DNA from: Prostheceraeus crozeri
Lineage: Eukaryota > Platyhelminthes > Polycladida > Euryleptidae
Assembly (NCBI GenBank): GCA_907163375.1
Contig: CAJQUW010003430.1
Location: 213,381 to 277,380 of the forward strand
Length of the DNA: 64,000 bases
Direction: 5' to 3'
Shown: piece after piece, positions 27,541 to 40,359 of the stretch
Layout: every line of letters starts with the position of its first letter
Numbering within the stretch: position 1 is the stretch's first letter
Notes under the pieces: model-generated
Databases searched by the model: none
Seen by the model: the letters and a program-made list of their open reading frames with translations, nothing else
What the model was told of the DNA's origin: nothing
Position numbers and translations under genes: made by a program

Positions 27541-30500
27541 ACTAGGCGTTCTACTATTTGTAAATGAAAGATATAGTTTCAACAGTTTACAGATTAAAAA
27601 TAAAGTTTCAATAGTGTGTGCGTTAGAAATAAAGCTTTATCTGTTTGTATATCAAAAACAAAGTTTCAAGAGTTTACAAGTTAGAAATAAAGTTTCAATA
27701 GTGTATGCGTTAGAAATGAAGTTTTAGCTGTTTGTATATCAAAAACAAAGTTTCAAGAGTTTACAAGTTAGAAATAAAGTTTCAATAGTGTATGCGTTAG
27801 AAATAAAGTTTTAGCTGTTTGTATATCAAAAACAAAGTTTCAAGAGTTTACAAGTTAGAAATAAAGTTTCAATAGTGTATATGTTAGAAATAAAGGTGTA
27901 ACTGTTTGTAAAAATAAGATCGCAAGATTTACTAGTTTACAAGTTAGACTAAGTGTAAATTAAAAATAAAATTATAACTGTTCACGAGTTAAAGCGTTGA
28001 TGCAACGATGAACAATTAATAAGCTGAAAAGTTTTAGATTCACTTTAACATTACCATATGTTTACAGATAGAAATGTATCACAGCAAAGCTACTTCATGA
28101 GTTAGTTTGCCAGGAGTGTATCATCTCAAACTTTTACTCCGACTGTGGAACATTGATTTCCATGATGAAGATTTAAATAGTTAGATTCGATGACGAACAA
28201 GATTTACTAGTTTACAAGTTGGACAAAGCGTTCTACAATTTGTAAATGAAAGATATCATTTCAACAGTTTACCAGTTAGAAATAAAGTTTCAACAGTCTA
28301 CAAGTTAAAAATAAAGTTTCAACCGTTTACAAGTTAAAAATGAAGGTTCAATAGTGTGTATGTTAAGAATAAAGTTCTATCTGTTTATATGTTAGAAATA
28401 AAAATGAAGGTTCAATAGTTTACAAGTTATGAATAAAGTTTTATCTGCTTGTATGTCAGAAATGAAATAAAGTTTCACCAGTTTACAAGTTAAAAATAAA
28501 GTTTCAATAATGTGTACGTTAGAAACAAAGTTTCAACCGTTTACAAGTTAAAAATAAAGTTTCAATAGTTTACAAGTTAAGAATAAAGTTTCAATAGTGT
28601 GTATGTTAAGATTAAAGTTTTATCTGTTTGTATGTTAGACATAGAATGAACTTTCACCAGTTTACAAGTTAAGAATAAAGTTTTATCTGCTTGTATGTAG
28701 GAAATGAAATAAAGTTTCACCAGTTGAAAAGTTAAAAACAAAGTTTCAATAATGTGTACGTTAGAAATAAAGTTTCAACCGTTACCGTTTACAAGTTAAA
28801 AATAAAGTTTCAATAGTGTGTATGTTAAGAATAAAGTTCTATCTGTTTATATGTTAGAAATAAAAATGAAGGTTCAATAGTTTACAAGTTAAGAATAAAG
28901 TTTTATCTGCTTGTATGTCAGAAATGAAATAAAGTTTCACTAGTTGAAAAGTTAAAAATAAAGTTTCAATAGTGTGTACTTTAGAAATAAAGTTTCAACC
29001 GTTACCGTTTACAAGTTAAAAATAAAGTTTCAATAGTGTGTATGTTAAGAATAAAGTTCTATCTGTTTATATGTTAGAAATAAAAATGAAGGTTCAATAG
29101 TTTACAAGTTAAGAATAAAGTTTTATCTGCTTGTGTGTCAGAAATGAAATAAAGTTTCACCAGTTTAAAAGTTAAAAATAAAGTTTCAATAATGTGTACG
29201 TTAGAAACAAAGTTTCAACCGTTTACAAGTTAAAAATAAAGTTTCAATAGTTTACAAGTTAAGAATAAAGTTTCAATAGTGTGCATGTTAAGAATAAAGT
29301 TTTATCTGTTTGTATGTTAGAAATAGAATGAAGTTTCACCAGTTGGCAAGTTAAGAATAAAGTTCTATCTGTTTGTATGATAGAAATAAAACAAAGTTTC
29401 AACCGTTAACAAGTTAAAAATAAAGATTCAATAGTTTGCAAGTTAAAACTAATGAATCAATAGTGCGTATGTTAAGAATAAAGTTTTATCTGTTTGTATG
29501 TTAGAATTAAAATGAAGCTTCACCAGTTTACAAATTAAAAATAAATTTTTAATAGTGTGTACGTTAGAAATAAAGTTTCAACCGTTTACAAGTTAAAAAT
29601 AAAGTTTCAACAGTGTCTACGTTAGAAATAAAGTTTTATCTGTTTGTAAAGTACGATCGTAGGATTTACTAGTTTGCAAGTTAGACTCAGCATTCTACTA
29701 GCTGTAAATGAAAAATATCGTTTCAACAGTTTACAGATTAGAATAAAGTTTCAATAGTGTGCACGTTAGAAATAAAGTTATGACTGTTTATGTGTGTGTG
29801 TGTTAGAAATAATGTTTCAACCGTTTACAAGTTAAAAATAAAGTTTGAACAGTGTGTATGTTAGAAATAAAGTTTTATCTGTTTATATGTTAGAAACAAA
29901 GCAAACTTTCAACAGTTTACAAGCTGAAAAATAAAGTTTCAACAGTGTGTACGTTAGGAATAAAGTTTTATCTGTTTGTAAGTTAGAAATAAAGTTTTAA
30001 CTGCTTGTATGTTAGAAATAGAGGTATGACAGTTTATATGATAGAAAGAAAGGTATAACTGTTTGTAAGACAAGATCGTAAGATTTACTAGTTTGCAAGT
30101 TAGACTCAGCGTTCTACTAGTTGTAAATGAAAAATATCGTTTCAACAGTTTACAGATTAAAATAAAGTTTCAATAATGTGTATGATGGAAATAAAGTTTA
30201 AGCGCTTTGTGCGTTAGAAATAAAGTTTCAGCCGTTTACAAGTTAAAAATAAAGTTTCAATAGTTTACAAGTTAAGAATGAAGTTTCAATAGTGTGTATG
30301 TAAAGAATAAAGTTCTATCTGTTTATATGTTAGAAATAGAATGAAGTTTCAACCGTTTACAAGTTAAGAATAAAGTTCTATCGTTTTGTATGTTAGAAAT
30401 AAAGTTCTATCTGTTTATATGTTAGAAATAGAATGAAGTTTCACCAGTTTACAAGTTAAGAATAATATTCTATCAGTTTATATGTTAGAAATAAAATGAT

Positions 30501-32734
30501 GTTTCATCAGTTTACAAGTTAAGAATAAAGTTTCAATAGTTTACAAGTTAAGAATAAAGTTTTATCTGTTTGTATGTTAGAAATAAAACAAAGTTTCAAC
30601 CGTTAACAAGTTAAAAATAAAGTTTCAATAGTGTGTATGTTAAAACTAATGTTTCAATAGTGCGTATGTTAAGATTAAAGTTTTATCTGTTTGTATGTTA
30701 GAAATAAAATGAAGCTTCACCAGTTTACAAGTTATGAATAAAGTTTTATCTGCTTGTATGTCAGAAATGAAATAAAGTTTCACCAGTTTACAAGTTAAAA
30801 ATAAAGTTTCAATAATGTGTACGTTAGAAACAAAGTTTCAACCGTTTACAAGTTAAAAATAAAGTTTTACTAGTTTACAAGTTAAGAATAAAGTTTCAAT
30901 AGTGTGTATGTTAAGATTAAAGTTTTATCTGTTTGTATGTTAGAAATAGAATGAAGCTTTACCAGTTTACAAGTTAAGAATAAAGTCTATCTGCTTGTAT
31001 GTCAGAAATGAAATAAAGTTTCACCAGTTGAAAAGTTAAAAACAAAGTTTCAATAATGTGTACGTTAGAAATAAAGTTTCAACCGTTACCGTTTACAAGT
31101 TAAAAATAAAGTTTCAATAGTGTGTATGTTAAGAATAAAGTTCTATCTGTTTATATGTTAGAAATAAAAATGAAGGTTCAATAGTTTACAAGTTAAGAAT
31201 AAAGTTTTATCTGCTTGTATGTCAGAAATGAAATAAAGTTTCACTAGTTGAAAAGTTAAAAATAAAGTTTCAATAATGTGTACTTTAGAAATAAAGTTTC
31301 AACCCTTACCGTTTACAAGTTAAAAATAAAGTTTCAATAGTGTGTATGTTAAGAATAAAGTTCTATCTGTTTATATGTTAGAAATAAAAATGAAGGTTCA
31401 ATAGTTTACAAGTTAAGAATAAAGTTTTATCTGCTTGTGTGTCAGAAATGAAATAAAGTTTCACCAGTTTAAAAGTTAAAAATAAAGTTTCAATAATGTG
31501 TACGTTAGAAACAAAGTTTCAACCGTTTACAAGTTAAAAATAAAGTTTCAATAGTTTACAAGTTAAGAATAAAGTTTCAATAGTGTGCATGTTAAGAATA
31601 AAGTTTTATCTGTTTGTATGTTAGAAATAGAATGAAGTTTCACCAGTTGGCAAGTTAAGAATAAAGTTCTATCTGTTTGTATGATAGAAATAAAACAAAG
31701 TTTCAACCGTTAACAAGTTAAAAATAAAGTTTCAATAGTTTGCAAGTTAAAACTAATGAATCAATAGTGCGTATGTTAAGAATAAAGTTTTATCTGTTTG
31801 TATGTTAGAATTAAAATGAAGCTTCACCAGTTTACAAATTAAAAATAAATTTTTAATAGTGTGTACGTTAGAAATAAAGTTTCAACCGTTTACAAGTTAA
31901 AAATAAATTTTTAATAGTGTGTACGTTAGAAATAAAGTTTCAACCGTTTACAAGTTAAAAATAAAGTTTCAACAGTGTCTACGTTAGAAATAAAGTTTTA
32001 TCTGTTTGTAAAGTACGATCGTAGGATTTACTAGTTTGCAAGTTAGACTCAGCATTCTACTAGTTGTAAATGAAAAATATCGTTTCAACAGTTTACAGAT
32101 TAGAATAAAGTTTCAATAGTGTGCACGTTAGAAATAAAGTTATGACTGTTTATGTGTGTGTGTTAGAAATAAAGTTTCAACCGTTTACAAGTTAAAAATA
32201 AAGTTTCAACAGTGTGTATGTTAGAAATAAAGTTTTATCTGTTTATATGTTAGAAACAAAGCAAACTTTCAACAGTTTACAAGCTGAAAAATAAAGTTTC
32301 AACAGTGTGTACGTTAGGAATAAAGTTTTATCTGTTTGTAAGAGAGAAATAAAGTTTTAACTGCTTGTATGCTAGAAATAGAGGTATGACAGTTTATATG
32401 ATAGAAAGAAAGGTATAACTGTTTGTAAGACAAGATCGTAAGATTTACTAGTTTGCAAGTTAGACTCAGCGTTCTACTAGTTGTAAATGAAAAATATCGT
32501 TTCAACAGTTTACAGATTAAAATAAAGTTTCAATAATGTGTATGATGGAAATAAAGTTTAAGCGCTTTGTGCGTTAGAAATAAAGTTTCAGCCGTTTACA
32601 AGTTAAAAATAAAGTTTTAACAGTTTGTACGTTAGAAATAAAGTTTCAGCTGTTTATATGTTAGAAACAAAATAAAGTTTCAACAGTTTACAAGTGGAAA
32701 AATAAAGTTTCAACAGTGTGTACGTTAGAAATAA
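27541..32734 (+). repeat. AT-rich minisatellite array, left arm
   Basis: Degenerate units of about 25-30 bp with consensus resembling GTTAGAAATAAAGTTTCAAC-AGTTTACAA. Almost every unit holds AATAAA on the plus strand. A higher-order duplication of about 2.3-2.36 kb is visible (28.4-29.9 versus 30.7-32.3 kb). Units lack the spaced-identical-repeat pattern of CRISPR. Frames inside are artefacts. Confidence 0.9.
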
Positions 32735-32834
32735 ATGAAAGTAAGAACTTCATCGTATGAGTATTCAAATCATGTTTTGTAAATCAAATGTGTGTTATAC
32801 TGACATGATAGAATCAAATGAACTTGACAAACGC
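32735..32834. other. Unique spacer at the palindrome centre
   Basis: About 100 bp that is not itself palindromic and does not match the array units. Repeat orientation flips across it. Confidence 0.75.
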
Positions 32835-35800
32835 GTACATATAAACAGCTAAAACTTTATTTCTAACGTACACACTGTTAAAACTTTATTTTTAACTTGT
32901 AAACGGCTGAAACTTTATTTCTAACGCACAAAGCGCTTAAACTTTATTTCCATCATACACACTATTGAAACTTTATTTTAATCTGTAAACTGTTGAAACG
33001 ATATTTTTCATTTACAACTAGTAGAACGCTAAGTCTAACTTGCAAACTAGTAAATCTTACGATCTTGTCTTACAAACAGTTACACCTTTCTTTCTAGCAT
33101 ATAAACTGTCATACCTCTATTTCTAACATACAAGCAGTTAAAACTTTATTTCTAGCTTACAAACAGATAAAACTTTATTCCTAACGTACACACTGTTGAA
33201 ACTTTATTTTTCAGCTTGTAAACTGTTGAAAGTTTGCTTTGTTTCTAACATATAAACAGATAAAACTTTATTTCTAACATACACACTGTTGAAACTTTAT
33301 TTTTAACTTGTAAACGGTTGAAACTTTATTTCTAACACACACACACAAACAGTCATAACTTTATTTCTAACGTGCACACTATTGAAACTTTATTCTAATC
33401 TGTAAACTGTTGAAACGATATTTTTCATTTACAACTAGTAGAATGCTGAGTCTAACTTGCAAACTAGTAAATCCTACGATCGTACTTTACAAACAGATAA
33501 AACTTTATTTCTAACGTAGACACTGTTGAAACTTTATTTTTAACTTGTAAACGGTTGAAACTTTATTTCTAACGTACACACTATTGAAACTTTATTTTTA
33601 ATTTGTAAACTGGTGAAACTTCATTTTATTTCTAACATACAAGCTGATAAAACTTTATTCTTAACTTGTAAACTGGTGAAGCTTCATTTTAATTCTAACA
33701 TACAAACAGATAAAACTTTATTCTTAACTTGCCAACTGGTGAAACTTCATTCTATTTCTAACATACAAACAGATAAAACTTTATTCTTAACATACACACT
33801 ATTGAAACTTTATTCTTAACTTGTAAACTATTGAAACTTTATTCTTAACTTGTAAACGGTTGAAACTTTGTTTCTAACGTACACATTATTGAAACTTTAT
33901 TTTTAACTTTTAAACTGGTGAAACTTTATTTCATTTCTGACATACAAGCAGATAAAACTTTATTCATAACTTGTAAACTATTGAACCTTCATTTTTATTT
34001 CTAACATATAAACAGATAGAACTTTATTCTTAACATACACACTATTGAAACTTTATTTCTAACGTACAGATTATTGAAACTTTGTCTTTAACTTTTCAAC
34101 TGGTGAAACGATATTTCATTTCTGACATACAGGCAGATGAAACTTTATTCTTAACTTGTAAACTGGTGAAGCTTCATTTTATTTCTAACATACAAACAGA
34201 CAAAACTTTATTCTTAACATACGCACTATTGAAACATTAGTTTTTACTGGTAAACTATTGAAACTTTATTTTTAACTTGTTAACGGTTGAAACTTTGTTT
34301 TATTTCTAACATACAAACAGATAAAACTTTATTTTTAACTTGTAAACTGATGAAACTTCATTTTATTTCTAACATATAAACAGATAGAACTTTATTCTTA
34401 ACTTGTAAACTGGTGAAACTTCATTCTATTTCTAACATATAAACAGATAGAACTTTATTCTGAACATGCAGACTATTGAAACTTTATTCTTAACTTGTAA
34501 ACTATTGAAACTTTACTTTTAACTTGTAAACGGTTGAAACTTTGTTTTATTTCTATCATACAAACAGATGAAACTTTATTCTTAACTTTTAAACTTAAAC
34601 AGATAGAACTTTATTTTTAACTTGTAAACGGGTGAAACTTCATTCTATTTCTAACATATAAAGAAATAGAACTTTATTCTGAACATGAACACTATTGAAA
34701 CTTTATTCTTAACTTGTAAACTGATGATACTTCATTTTATTGTAACATATAAACAGATAGAACTTTATTTCTAACATACAAACAGATAGACCTTTATTCT
34801 TAACTTGTAAACGGTTGAAACTTCATTCTATTTCTAACATATAAACAGATACAACTTTATTCTTAACATACACACTATTGAAACTTTATTCTTAACTTGT
34901 AAACTATTGAAACTTTATTTTTAACTTGTTAACGGTTGAAACTTTGTTTTATTTCTATCATACAAACAGATAGAACTTTATTCTTAACATACACACTATT
35001 GAAACTTTATTTTTAACTTGTAAACGGTAAGGGTTGAAACTTTATTTCTAACGTACACATTATTGAAACTTTGTTTTTAACTTTTCAACTGGTGAAACTT
35101 TATTTCATTTCTGACATACAAGCAGATAAAACTTTATTCTTAACTTTTAAACTGGTGAAACTCCATTCTGTTTCTAACATACAAACAGATAAAACTTTAA
35201 TCTTAACATACACACTATTGAAACTTTATTCTTAACTTGTAAACTAGTAAAACTTTATTTTTAACTTGTAAACGGTTGAAACTTTGTTTCTAACGTACAC
35301 ATTATTGAAACTTTATTTTTAACTTGTAAACTGGTGAAACTTTATTTCATTTCTGACATACAAGCAGATAAAACTTTATTCATAACTTGTAAACTGGTGA
35401 AGCTTCATTTTTATTTCTAACATATAAACAGATAGAACTTTATTCTTAACATACACACTATTGAACCTTCATTCTTAACTTGTAAAGTATTGAAACTTTA
35501 TTCTTAACTTGTAAACTGATGAAACTTCATTTTATTTCTAACATATAAACAGATAGAATATTATTCTTAACTTGTAAACTGGTGAAACTTCATTCTATTT
35601 CTAACATATAAACAGATAGAACTTTATTCTTAACATACACACTATTGAAACTTCATTCTTAACTTGTAAAGTATTGAAACTTTATTTTTAACTTGTAAAC
35701 GGTTGAAACTTTGTTTTATTTCTATCATACAAACAGATAAAACTTTTTTTTAACATATGCACTATTGAAACATTAGTTTTAACTTGCGAACTATTGAAAC

Positions 35801-36940
35801 TTTATTTTTAACTCTTAAACTGGTGAAACTTTATTTCATTTCTGACATACAAGCAGATAAAACTTTATTCTTAACTTGTAAACTATTGAACCTTCATTTT
35901 TATTTCTAACATATAAACAGATAGAACTTTATTCTTAACATACACACTATTGAACCTTCATTTTTAACTTGTAAACGGTTGAAACTTTATTTTTAACTTG
36001 TAGACTGTTGAAACTTTATTTCTAACTGGTAAACTGTTGAAATGATATCTTTCATTTACAAATTGTAGAACGCTTTGTCCAACTTGTAAACTAGTAAATC
36101 TTGTTCGTCATCGAATCTAACTATTTAAATCTTCATCATGGAAATCAATGTTCCACAGTCGGAGTAAAAGTTTGAGATGATACACTCCTGGCAAACTAAC
36201 TCATGAAGTAGCTTTGCTGTGATACATTTCTATCTGTAAACATATGGTAATGTTAAAGTGAATCTAAAACTTTTCAGCTTATTAATTGTTCATCGTTGCA
36301 TCAACGCTTTAACTCGTGAACAGTTATAATTTTATTTTTAATTTACACTTAGTCTAACTTGTAAACTAGTAAATCTTGCGATCTTATTTTTACAAACAGT
36401 TACACCTTTATTTCTAACATATACACTATTGAAACTTTATTTCTAACTTGTAAACTCTTGAAACTTTGTTTTTGATATACAAACAGCTAAAACTTTATTT
36501 CTAACGCATACACTATTGAAACTTTATTTCTAACTTGTAAACTCTTGAAACTTTGTTTTTGATATACAAACAGCTAAAACTTTATTTCTAACGCATACAC
36601 TATTGAAACTTTATTTCTAACTTGTAAACTCTTGAAACTTTGTTTTTGATATACAAACAGCTAAAACTTTATTTCTAACGTATACACCATAGAAACTTTA
36701 TTTTTAACTTGTAAACTCTTGAAACTTTGTTTTTGATATACAAGCAGCTAAAACTTTATTTCTAACGTACACACTATTGAAACTTTATTTTTAACTTGTA
36801 AAGTGGTGAAACTTTACTTTTTATCTTGTAAACTTTATTTTGTTTCTAACATACAAACAGATAAAGCTTTATTTCTAACGCACACACTATTGAAACTTTA
36901 TTTTTAATCTGTAAACTGTTGAAACTATATCTTTCATTTA
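32835..36940 (-). repeat. AT-rich minisatellite array, right arm
   Basis: Same units as the left array, inverted, so AATAAA now lies on the minus strand. About 1 kb shorter than the left array, with internal indels, so the arms are not exact mirror images. Confidence 0.9.
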
Positions 36941-37413
36941 TAAATAGTGGAACGCTTAGTCTAACTTGTAAATCTTATGACACTTCATATGGGTGATGAT
37001 GGTAGAGGAAATAGTGTTCAATAAAATTTAGATAGCTTACATGATACAGGGATAGCAATCGACTGCGATCCATGTGTAAAGAGCTTGTTAGACTACGGAT
37101 GGGCTTAAGTGGATGATTTAAACATGTATACTTTATTCATTTGGAAATAGTAGCACGCTTAGTCTAACTTGTAAATCTTATGACACTTCATATGTGCGAT
37201 GATGGTAGCTGAAATAGTGTTAAATAAAATTTAGATATTTTACATGATACAGGGATAGCAATCGACTGCGATCCATGTGTAAAGAACTTGTTAGACTACG
37301 GAAGAGAGAAGTGTGTTATGTTGCGTGTGGCGCGTGAGTGTCCTCCCATTTCATTCCATTCATCAATTCGTCTCATTGATAGAGACAGGTAGAACTCATG
37401 GTTCTCATAACGT
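36941..37413. repeat. Junction between array and right cassette, with tandem duplication
   Basis: The 190-200-bp junction unit holding TACAGGGATAGCAATCGACTG occurs twice (about 36950-37140 and 37150-37300), whereas the left arm has it once. No gene. Confidence 0.65.
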
Positions 37414-37782
37414 ATGCAATGGAAAGTTTTAGGCAACCTTCGACAGTTGGCTAAATGTCACCCTGGCGGGAATGCATACTACGTTGAGACAGAGGCAATC
37501 ACTTGCAAACATGACGCAGAGAGGTTTAACAAGATTGACCATTGCCGAATGTCCCTTGCGGTATACATAGCTACGGGTTTCACCGCCGCCCTTTACAGGA
37601 ACGCCCGTCGAAAGGAAGTATTACACCGAACTTCATTTGCAACGTTCAAGTTGACTGATAGCAGATTCAACTTAATGATAGTATTCGCCAGTCTGAAGAC
37701 TGCCCAGGGCAAACCGCGAGGAGGTTCTATCATGTCTTGCCCCATGGTGGCCCTAAAGAGAGCCGATGGTTCGTTCTCGGTG
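37414..37782 (-). ncRNA. Module candidates C and M, right arm
   Basis: Inverted equivalents of 26922-27290 (module C at 37414-37639, module M at 37640-37782), differing by very few bases. Confidence 0.35.
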
Positions 37783-37795
37783 TCAATTAAGTTGA

Positions 37796-38050
37796 CTATT
37801 GGCTGGAATAGTCAATGGGTATGACGGTTAGGTTGTCATAGACCCTATACCGCCTAGGTCGTGCTGGTGCATCTGGCACCTTTCGGATGCGAGTGGTATT
37901 CGGAGTCCACACCTCATCCGTCCAAATGATCTTCTTAATCTTCCCCTTCTTCTCATCCTCTTCATCCCACTCGTCGAGGATGATGAAGTCGGGAATGGCG
38001 TTGTCTTCATCGATGAAGACGGGAATGGTGCTAGCAGATGTTGCTTCCAT
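37796..38050 (-). CDS. Cassette protein 2 (84 aa, acidic), right arm
   Basis: Encodes the same protein as 26654-26908, without a single residue difference. Such identity against clear divergence in the third cassette points to recent inversion-duplication or gene conversion between the arms. It reads toward the palindrome centre. Confidence 0.65.
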   Translation of the reverse strand: MEATSASTIPVFIDEDNAIPDFIILDEWDEEDEKKGKIKKIIWTDEVWTPNTTRIRKVPDAPARPRRYRVYDNLTVIPIDYSSQ

Positions 38051-38163
38051 CGTGACTTAAAATTGAATGAGAAGCGCTACAATCTTCTGGCTTATATAGA
38101 GTTTTCAACAATGAATTGCTCAACAGCGAATCAGAATGCTTCAGGGATAGCAATCGACTGCAT

Positions 38164-38303
38164 AACGTTCAAGTTGACTGATAGCAGATTCAACTTAATG
38201 ATAGTATTCGCCAGTCTGAAGACTGCCCAGGGCAAACCGCGTGGAGGTTCTGTCATGTCTTGCCCTATGGTGGCCCTTATCAGGGCCGGTGGTTTGTTCT
38301 CGG
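38164..38303 (-). other. Module M after the 88-aa gene, right arm
   Basis: Mirror of 26401-26540 with the same three hairpins. Confidence 0.5.
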
Positions 38304-38314
38304 GGGTCGTCATC

Positions 38315-38581
38315 TTACAGCCTACCGATTCTGCTGAGAGAGTCTTTGACTCTCTCCTTGGTAGCAGTGTCGACTTCCACGCTAATTGGTATGTGACTGA
38401 AAAGTGGAATGTAGCGCCATTCCGTTGGATTGACAACACTTGCTGTCATCGCATTACCAATCTGAGCAAGATTGTTGTGGACTCTGTCTTGCTCCTCTAT
38501 TCTAGCAAATTCATCAAATAAATTTCGCGGCCTTAACTGCGGTCCGCGAGGAGAGCTGACTTGACTGTTCGGCGTCTGCAT
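38315..38581 (-). CDS. Cassette protein 1 (88 aa), right arm
   Basis: Identical at protein level to 26123-26389, with the same TATA box (38619-38625) and TTTCA-repeat leader. It reads toward the centre of the palindrome, convergent with the left copy. Confidence 0.65.
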   Translation of the reverse strand: MQTPNSQVSSPRGPQLRPRNLFDEFARIEEQDRVHNNLAQIGNAMTASVVNPTEWRYIPLFSHIPISVEVDTATKERVKDSLSRIGRL

Positions 38582-38647
38582 GATTGAAATGAAATGAAAT
38601 GAAATGAGAGGTAGTGGTTTATATACCCTTCTAACGCGACGCAACGT

Positions 38648-39800
38648 TCAAGTTGACTGATAGCAGATTCAACTTAATGATAGTATTCGCCAGTCTAAAG
38701 ACTGCCCAGGGCAAACCGCGTGGAGGCTCTATCATGTCTTGCCCCATAGTGGACGATTATACGGTAGTGTGTTAGCAGATTTCAATCACTGAAAAGGGAA
38801 GATGAGAATCATTTCATTTGTCTCATCAACGTTTATCATGGGAGCAATCATTGAAGGGACAACTAATGAATTACATTTCACTCTACTCCATATCATAAAG
38901 ACTAACCTTTGTCGAATGGCTGAAGTACTCTGACCTGGTGAGAGAAAGAGTCACGTTGAGTATGAAGTCGAACGCCCAACATGAGCAACGGCTCAGAGGT
39001 TTCGGTCTAACAAACGACGAACAACCCGTGCAACACAATCCCTCTACGGCAGTACCCGCCGTCCCGAAGGAACGCTCGAGCAAAGGAGGTATTACAGCGA
39101 TGATTTGCTTTATGAGCAGAAGTGAATCTCTTGATAGCAAGAGACTATTCAACTAGATAGCAAGTCAAAACAACCTGATAGCAGGACAAATGTATAGTCA
39201 GTAATTTACACTTAGTGAGGAATGATAGATTTGAGTGTAGTGAGTGGCACTCGATCCCGTCGACAGCCCGAAGGCCTTGTACTGATCACTAGGAAAGTAA
39301 GAGATCTTCCCCGATACCCGCTATTTACAGCTTAAGACATCATTCTCACTGCCCCGAAGTGGTAACAGCAACGCCGAGTCACAGGTAGTGAACAGTAGCT
39401 GGGATCTAACCCCTCAAAGCTGCCTTAGACTTAGTTAAATTTGAAATCTGATAGCAGATTTGAACTCAGCATACTTGAAAACCTTGAGGAAACATCCCAA
39501 GTTATTGCTTTGATCAGCTTGATAGCAAGCCGTAGAGAGCTTGATTCACCAGCGTTTTGCAATGGAGATGTTTAGAGGCCACCCATGACAAGATAGCTAA
39601 CACTCAACCGATTGGCGTTCAAAGTGTTACGTTGAGAACTGTGTCAAATGCCCAACATGAGACATGAGTTGTCCCAGCGGTTACGGTCTAAACTATGACA
39701 CACTCCCTTGCCACACTTATCACTACGGCATCGTCCGCCGTCCCGAAGGAACACCCTGTCAGTGGAATATTACAGCAAAACTCTCCGTGTCTTGCTCGCT
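38648..39800 (-). ncRNA. Modules M (partial), B, U and A, right arm
   Basis: Mirror of 24900-26056: module M at 38648-38748, B at about 38904-39104, U at 39204-39477 and A at about 39564-39774, with GATAGC marking the inverted GCTATC loops. No frame here has coding support. Confidence 0.4.
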
Positions 39801-40359
39801 TTCAGTGAAAAGCCGCTTATACCATGAGAAGACTGGCTCCGACATCATTAAAAATGCTTTCATTGACTTCGGCAGGGTCGAAAACCCCAGAAAACCTCCA
39901 AAACTAGTGAATTTAAATTTTTCAACTTTTTAGCACTACTTATGAAATTTTATAAGTAGTCTATCACTTAGGGCAGGTCAATAGCGACCGAACCTTTTTT
40001 GAATCAAGTCAAACGGACTTGTAGAAGCAAAGTTACAAGCCTTTAAAGTTTTGGAGTCTTTTATGGCCTGGAGACGAAGGCCAACTCCTGGCGAACCTCT
40101 AAGTCTGACGCCTTAGCTGATATCAGCAATGAAATTTTCTAAGTCGGTTTCTTACAGAAACCCGGAATTAGGAATGTCCGAAGCTATCATCGGAGCTCAG
40201 AGAGACGACCAGCCTCTGACAATCGCTCTCGTCTTAATGACAAGTCTCTCTCGGTTCCCAGCTTATTTAGTGTGTGGCGATCAGCTGATGACGTAATATC
40301 ATCATCCAAAAACTTTAAACGCTTCTATCACCGATTCTAGAGGTCCGATTGAGCTGGAA

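Noticed and set aside
29954-33819. Open frames of 63-68 aa inside the minisatellite arrays
   Set aside because: They translate the repeat unit itself, are low-complexity, and appear wherever a unit lacks a stop.
27541-36940. Tandem repeats as a CRISPR array
   Set aside because: Units are degenerate and contiguous, without identical repeats separated by unique spacers, and the setting is eukaryotic.
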